64,000 bases of DNA from Cepaea nemoralis (lineage: Eukaryota > Mollusca > Gastropoda > Stylommatophora > Helicidae), in NCBI GenBank assembly GCA_014155875.1, contig JACEFZ010022434.1:1-64000 (forward strand). Direction: 5' to 3'. A program made the translations under genes and the position numbers. Below the pieces are notes generated by a model. It was given only the letters and a program-made list of their open reading frames with translations. It was not told the origin of the DNA and did not search any database. The number at the start of each line of letters is the position of its first letter. Position 1 is the first letter of the stretch. Shown piece after piece: positions 61,295-64,000 of this stretch.

Positions 61295-63417
61295 CCCTCC
61301 CCTCCTGTGTTGCGTTACAAACTTTGACTCATGGTTGTGACGCAAGAGGTTTCTAAAAATTAGTGTATCTAATTTTTTGTCAAAGACTGCTGATAACTTG
61401 GTTCTGGGTAACTCAATAGACCTCTACTGACTATTGTCACAATGTAGTATCACTTTACTTGGCTACTGGTAATCGCCACAAACTTGTCTGGTTGGCGTGA
61501 GCCCTCTTCTCAATCGCAATATTATATTAATTAGAGGTTTGTCTGAACCGGACCATTGTCTTATAAGACCTGCCCTCAAATAGCAAATTAACTCACTACC
61601 CATACAAAGTTGACTTTCTTAGGGTCAACACATGAATTGCTTCATGTCCCCCATATAATATTAAACAACCCTTGCACAAGCTGTGTGCGACAGGCTTTAC
61701 CTATCTCGCTTCCGCGTGTAAAGTTATCTTTCACTGTTAAGTTAGTGTTTCGATGTCTATTGTGTCCCATGACCCGGAGTTATCTCCCTTTGTTCTACCA
61801 AAAATGTATGCAATTTACATGTTTGTTTTCCTGGTTGTTTGCGTGGTTGGATCTAACTAATATTATAACTTACCTTCTAACAGGTGTGTCTGTCTATAAT
61901 ATGTATGTAAGTTAGTTTTCAAGTGCCATAATTCGGTTAAATGTGGCCTACAAACAAGTGTATAACACTAATTCGTGACTACGTTTCCGTCTTATGAGAC
62001 TTAAAATACTTTATCTAATGTCTATACTAAACTACACACACCCTATTTGAGACAGCACATTTCAACACCGAAATCAAACGCTTGACGCAGACAAATAATA
62101 AAAAAGTCGCGTTGAGCGGCAGAAAAAATCCGCTGGCTGTCCTCACTCTCCTTTGTATATTTTCCATTTTCTCTCACTTTCACACTTCTGTCACACATCT
62201 TTTATTCTCACACTTATTTAAAAACCTTTGAAGTGACACTGTACAAGTTTGGCTCAGTTTGAAAAAGTTGAGCTTAATGACTGTGCGTAACTTGCTGCAC
62301 GAGTCATGTATTTACAACATATTTATATGGATGAAATAGGGTTGATCATTTGTACCCTGCTATTATTAAGCACTATATTCTACTGAAATACTAATACTAA
62401 TTCTATAAATATGTATTTAATTTGTTACACCACTTTAATCTAATTTAAGGGAAGTAATCTAACTATCTAAAAAAATGAAAATGATGTGAGATGAGTTATG
62501 TACCTTTCTGAAATGGGTAATGTGAAATGCTCAAATTTCTGAATAATGTTTTAATGTTTAGATGAAAAAATATATGATTGATATCTTTACTCTAAATGGT
62601 GTAAATGATGTATGTTTATCTGTATAATCCTTTTATCCTATAAGGTATAACTAATTTTAATCCTAAATGATGAGGATGTTAAAGTGTTCATGAAGATGGA
62701 ATGACATAAAGTGAAATGAAATGAACTAAATGGTACTATTCCTATCTAAACTTTTTATCCTAGTTTTTAATTTAGCTGTTATTAAGTGTAAGTACTATTC
62801 TAATTTACTTTTATGCTAAGTAAGTGGGTAACTTAATGATTTATCTAAACTACAAAAAAAAATCTATTATATTCCCTAAATCTAATCTAACTCTATGTTA
62901 AAGTAACTAATCTAACTATAATTTATGACTATATTAAAAACGTTATAATACATATCACAATAACTAAATATATATACATGGTATTTATTTACCTCAGGTT
63001 AGTGGTTACCATCACGTTTAGAAATTGCTTTCGTTGGCATAGTTTATATATACACAATTGTCCTGGGTATATTAAATACACTACACAGTCATACTTGTGT
63101 CTTATGGGTATTCTTCCACTCGTAGAGTCCGCTGGTGTCGTAGACAAGTATATTATTTATGCAATGTTCTGACACTGTTCTTCCATGCTTAACGCAGGTG
63201 ATTCACCGGAACACAAATGAAGCATAGTAAGTAACGAGCTGTCTATGTACACATCGTGATTCACTTGTTCTTGGAGCACAGTTCTTATTCTGCTGTCTAT
63301 GGACACATGGTGGTTCACTGTTCTTAGCACACAGTCCTGATCATGATGTCTATGTATTACATAGGATATTTTACACAGGATATTCTAAGTGTACTAAATT
63401 ACCATTCCTTACACTAC
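61295..63417 (-). other. Gypsy-like element, AT-rich part without recognised coding
   Basis: 2.1 kb between the RNase H stop and the LTR, where integrase would normally lie. No minus-strand frame of 60 codons or more and no HHCC or DDE motif were seen. 62.4-63.0 kb is very AT-rich. Confidence 0.6.
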
Positions 63418-64000
63418 CTATTCATGTGGAATATCAGGTATTTCTACCTCAGATGGTCGACTAAGGGTATCAGCAAGAATGTTGTCCCTACCCTTAATAT
63501 GCTCTATACTAAAAGTATAATTCTGTAATATTAATGACCACCTGTAGAAGCGGTCGTTACGATGCACCCCACTTTGTATGACCGTGATTGGGGAGTTGTC
63601 GGTCTGGACTACGAAGTGAACACCCGCTAGAAATCGATGCAACTTCCTCACCGAATAGATGACGCTTAGGGCTTCCAACTCTGATATGGAATATCTGGAC
63701 TCAGCAGGTGTGATCTTGCGGCTCACGTAGCAAATTGGATGGAAGATGCCATCATAAAACTGGCCTAGTACTGCAGCGATGGAAATCCTGCTGGCATCTG
63801 TCCTAAGATAATAAACGAGCCTAGGATTAGGCAAACGGAGGATTGGTACATTACTAAATAGGATTTTCAATTTTGACAATGCAGAAATTAATAATGCATC
63901 TTTGACATCTAATTTTACTGATGCTTTTAAAACATTTGAAAATACACTTGTGATTTTAGCTAAGTTCGGTATAAACTTACTATAATAATTTACTAAACCC
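63418..64000 (-). CDS. Gypsy-like RT-RNase H polyprotein, C-terminal part (runs off window)
   Basis: The frame is open from the window edge. GLVNYYSKFIPNLAKITSVF is the RT thumb that joins RT to RNase H. Then YYLRTDASRISIAAVLGQFY gives the first RNase H acid, PICYVSRKITPAESRYSISE and LEALSVIYSVRKLHRFLAGV follow, FVVQTDNSPITVI carries the TDN acid, and the domain ends at IKGRDNILADTLSRP. This is the Ty3/Gypsy-type RNase H that degrades RNA in the hybrid. The frame stops after EIPDIPHE, with no integrase linker. Either the copy is truncated by a stop or the element lacks an integrase in this frame. Confidence 0.88.
   Translation of the reverse strand, partial: GLVNYYSKFIPNLAKITSVFSNVLKASVKLDVKDALLISALSKLKILFSNVPILRLPNPRLVYYLRTDASRISIAAVLGQFYDGIFHPICYVSRKITPAESRYSISELEALSVIYSVRKLHRFLAGVHFVVQTDNSPITVIQSGVHRNDRFYRWSLILQNYTFSIEHIKGRDNILADTLSRPSEVEIPDIPHE

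Noticed and set aside
62237..63200. Small membrane-protein frames in the AT-rich right end
   Set aside because: Short, AT-driven and on the strand opposite to the Gypsy-like element; no supporting feature.

Overview
The window is repeat-dominated genomic DNA from an animal with a large genome, most likely an insect. A cockroach/termite-type or other polyneopteran genome is my inference and is not proven. The evidence is spliced exons with consensus GT/AG sites, several non-LTR retrotransposon (LINE) families of RTE/BovB, RTEX-like, I-like and CR1-like type, LTR retrotransposons, a mariner-like foldback, a pogo/Tigger remnant, tRNA-like SINEs, many micro- and minisatellites, and a broken nuclear 18S rRNA copy. 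Nothing prokaryotic was seen. Only two host protein genes are visible, both partial: two exons of a Gly-rich CCCH zinc-finger gene (27033-28368, +) and the last exon of a BiP/HSP70-like gene (about 46100-46696, -).

Left part (1-13.5 kb): three copies of one RTE-like family, called RTE-1 here. The copy at 1-1796 is on the minus strand and cut by the window edge. The copy starting at 2183 is interrupted at 3610/8383 by an I-like LINE fragment, which is itself interrupted at 3993/7966 by a nearly 4 kb RTEX-like LINE, giving a three-level nest. The copy at 9537-12723 is structurally complete, about 3.2 kb, with a 15-bp target-site duplication. Middle left (13-26 kb): LINE fragments, two SINE families, a pogo/Tigger remnant carrying a SINE, a long I-like LINE with an open RT-RNase H frame of 925 codons, and minisatellites.

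Middle (26-46 kb): the CCCH gene with minisatellite-rich introns, then a 9.3-kb LTR retrotransposon (31080-40396). Its LTRs are about 98% alike, but its interior is defective: gag is split by 2.6 kb, protease is present, RT/RNase H is missing and the integrase is reduced to a stub. Next come BovB-like LINE remnants and the HSP70-like exon.

Right part (47-64 kb): one BovB-like LINE (RTE-D, minus strand, about 47.03-55.95 kb) is a scaffold for a 2.66-kb LTR-like insertion, a CR1-like LINE, a 583-bp mariner-like foldback and a 2.7-kb composite element bounded by palindromic 34-bp repeats. Three of the four can be removed exactly at duplicated target sites, which restores the RTE reading frame across the junctions. 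Further right, an 18S rRNA pseudogene is split by a non-autonomous element that borrows the RTE-1 5' end and (GAA)n tail, with a 13-bp duplication. At the right edge a Gypsy-like element (LTR at 60741-61294, RT-RNase H frame running out of the window) sits in an I-like LINE.

The genes do not form an operon or pathway. The logic of the window is serial transposon insertion around two partial host genes. The least familiar structure is the 52823-55539 composite element; the F family (RTE-1-tailed non-autonomous element) is the second.
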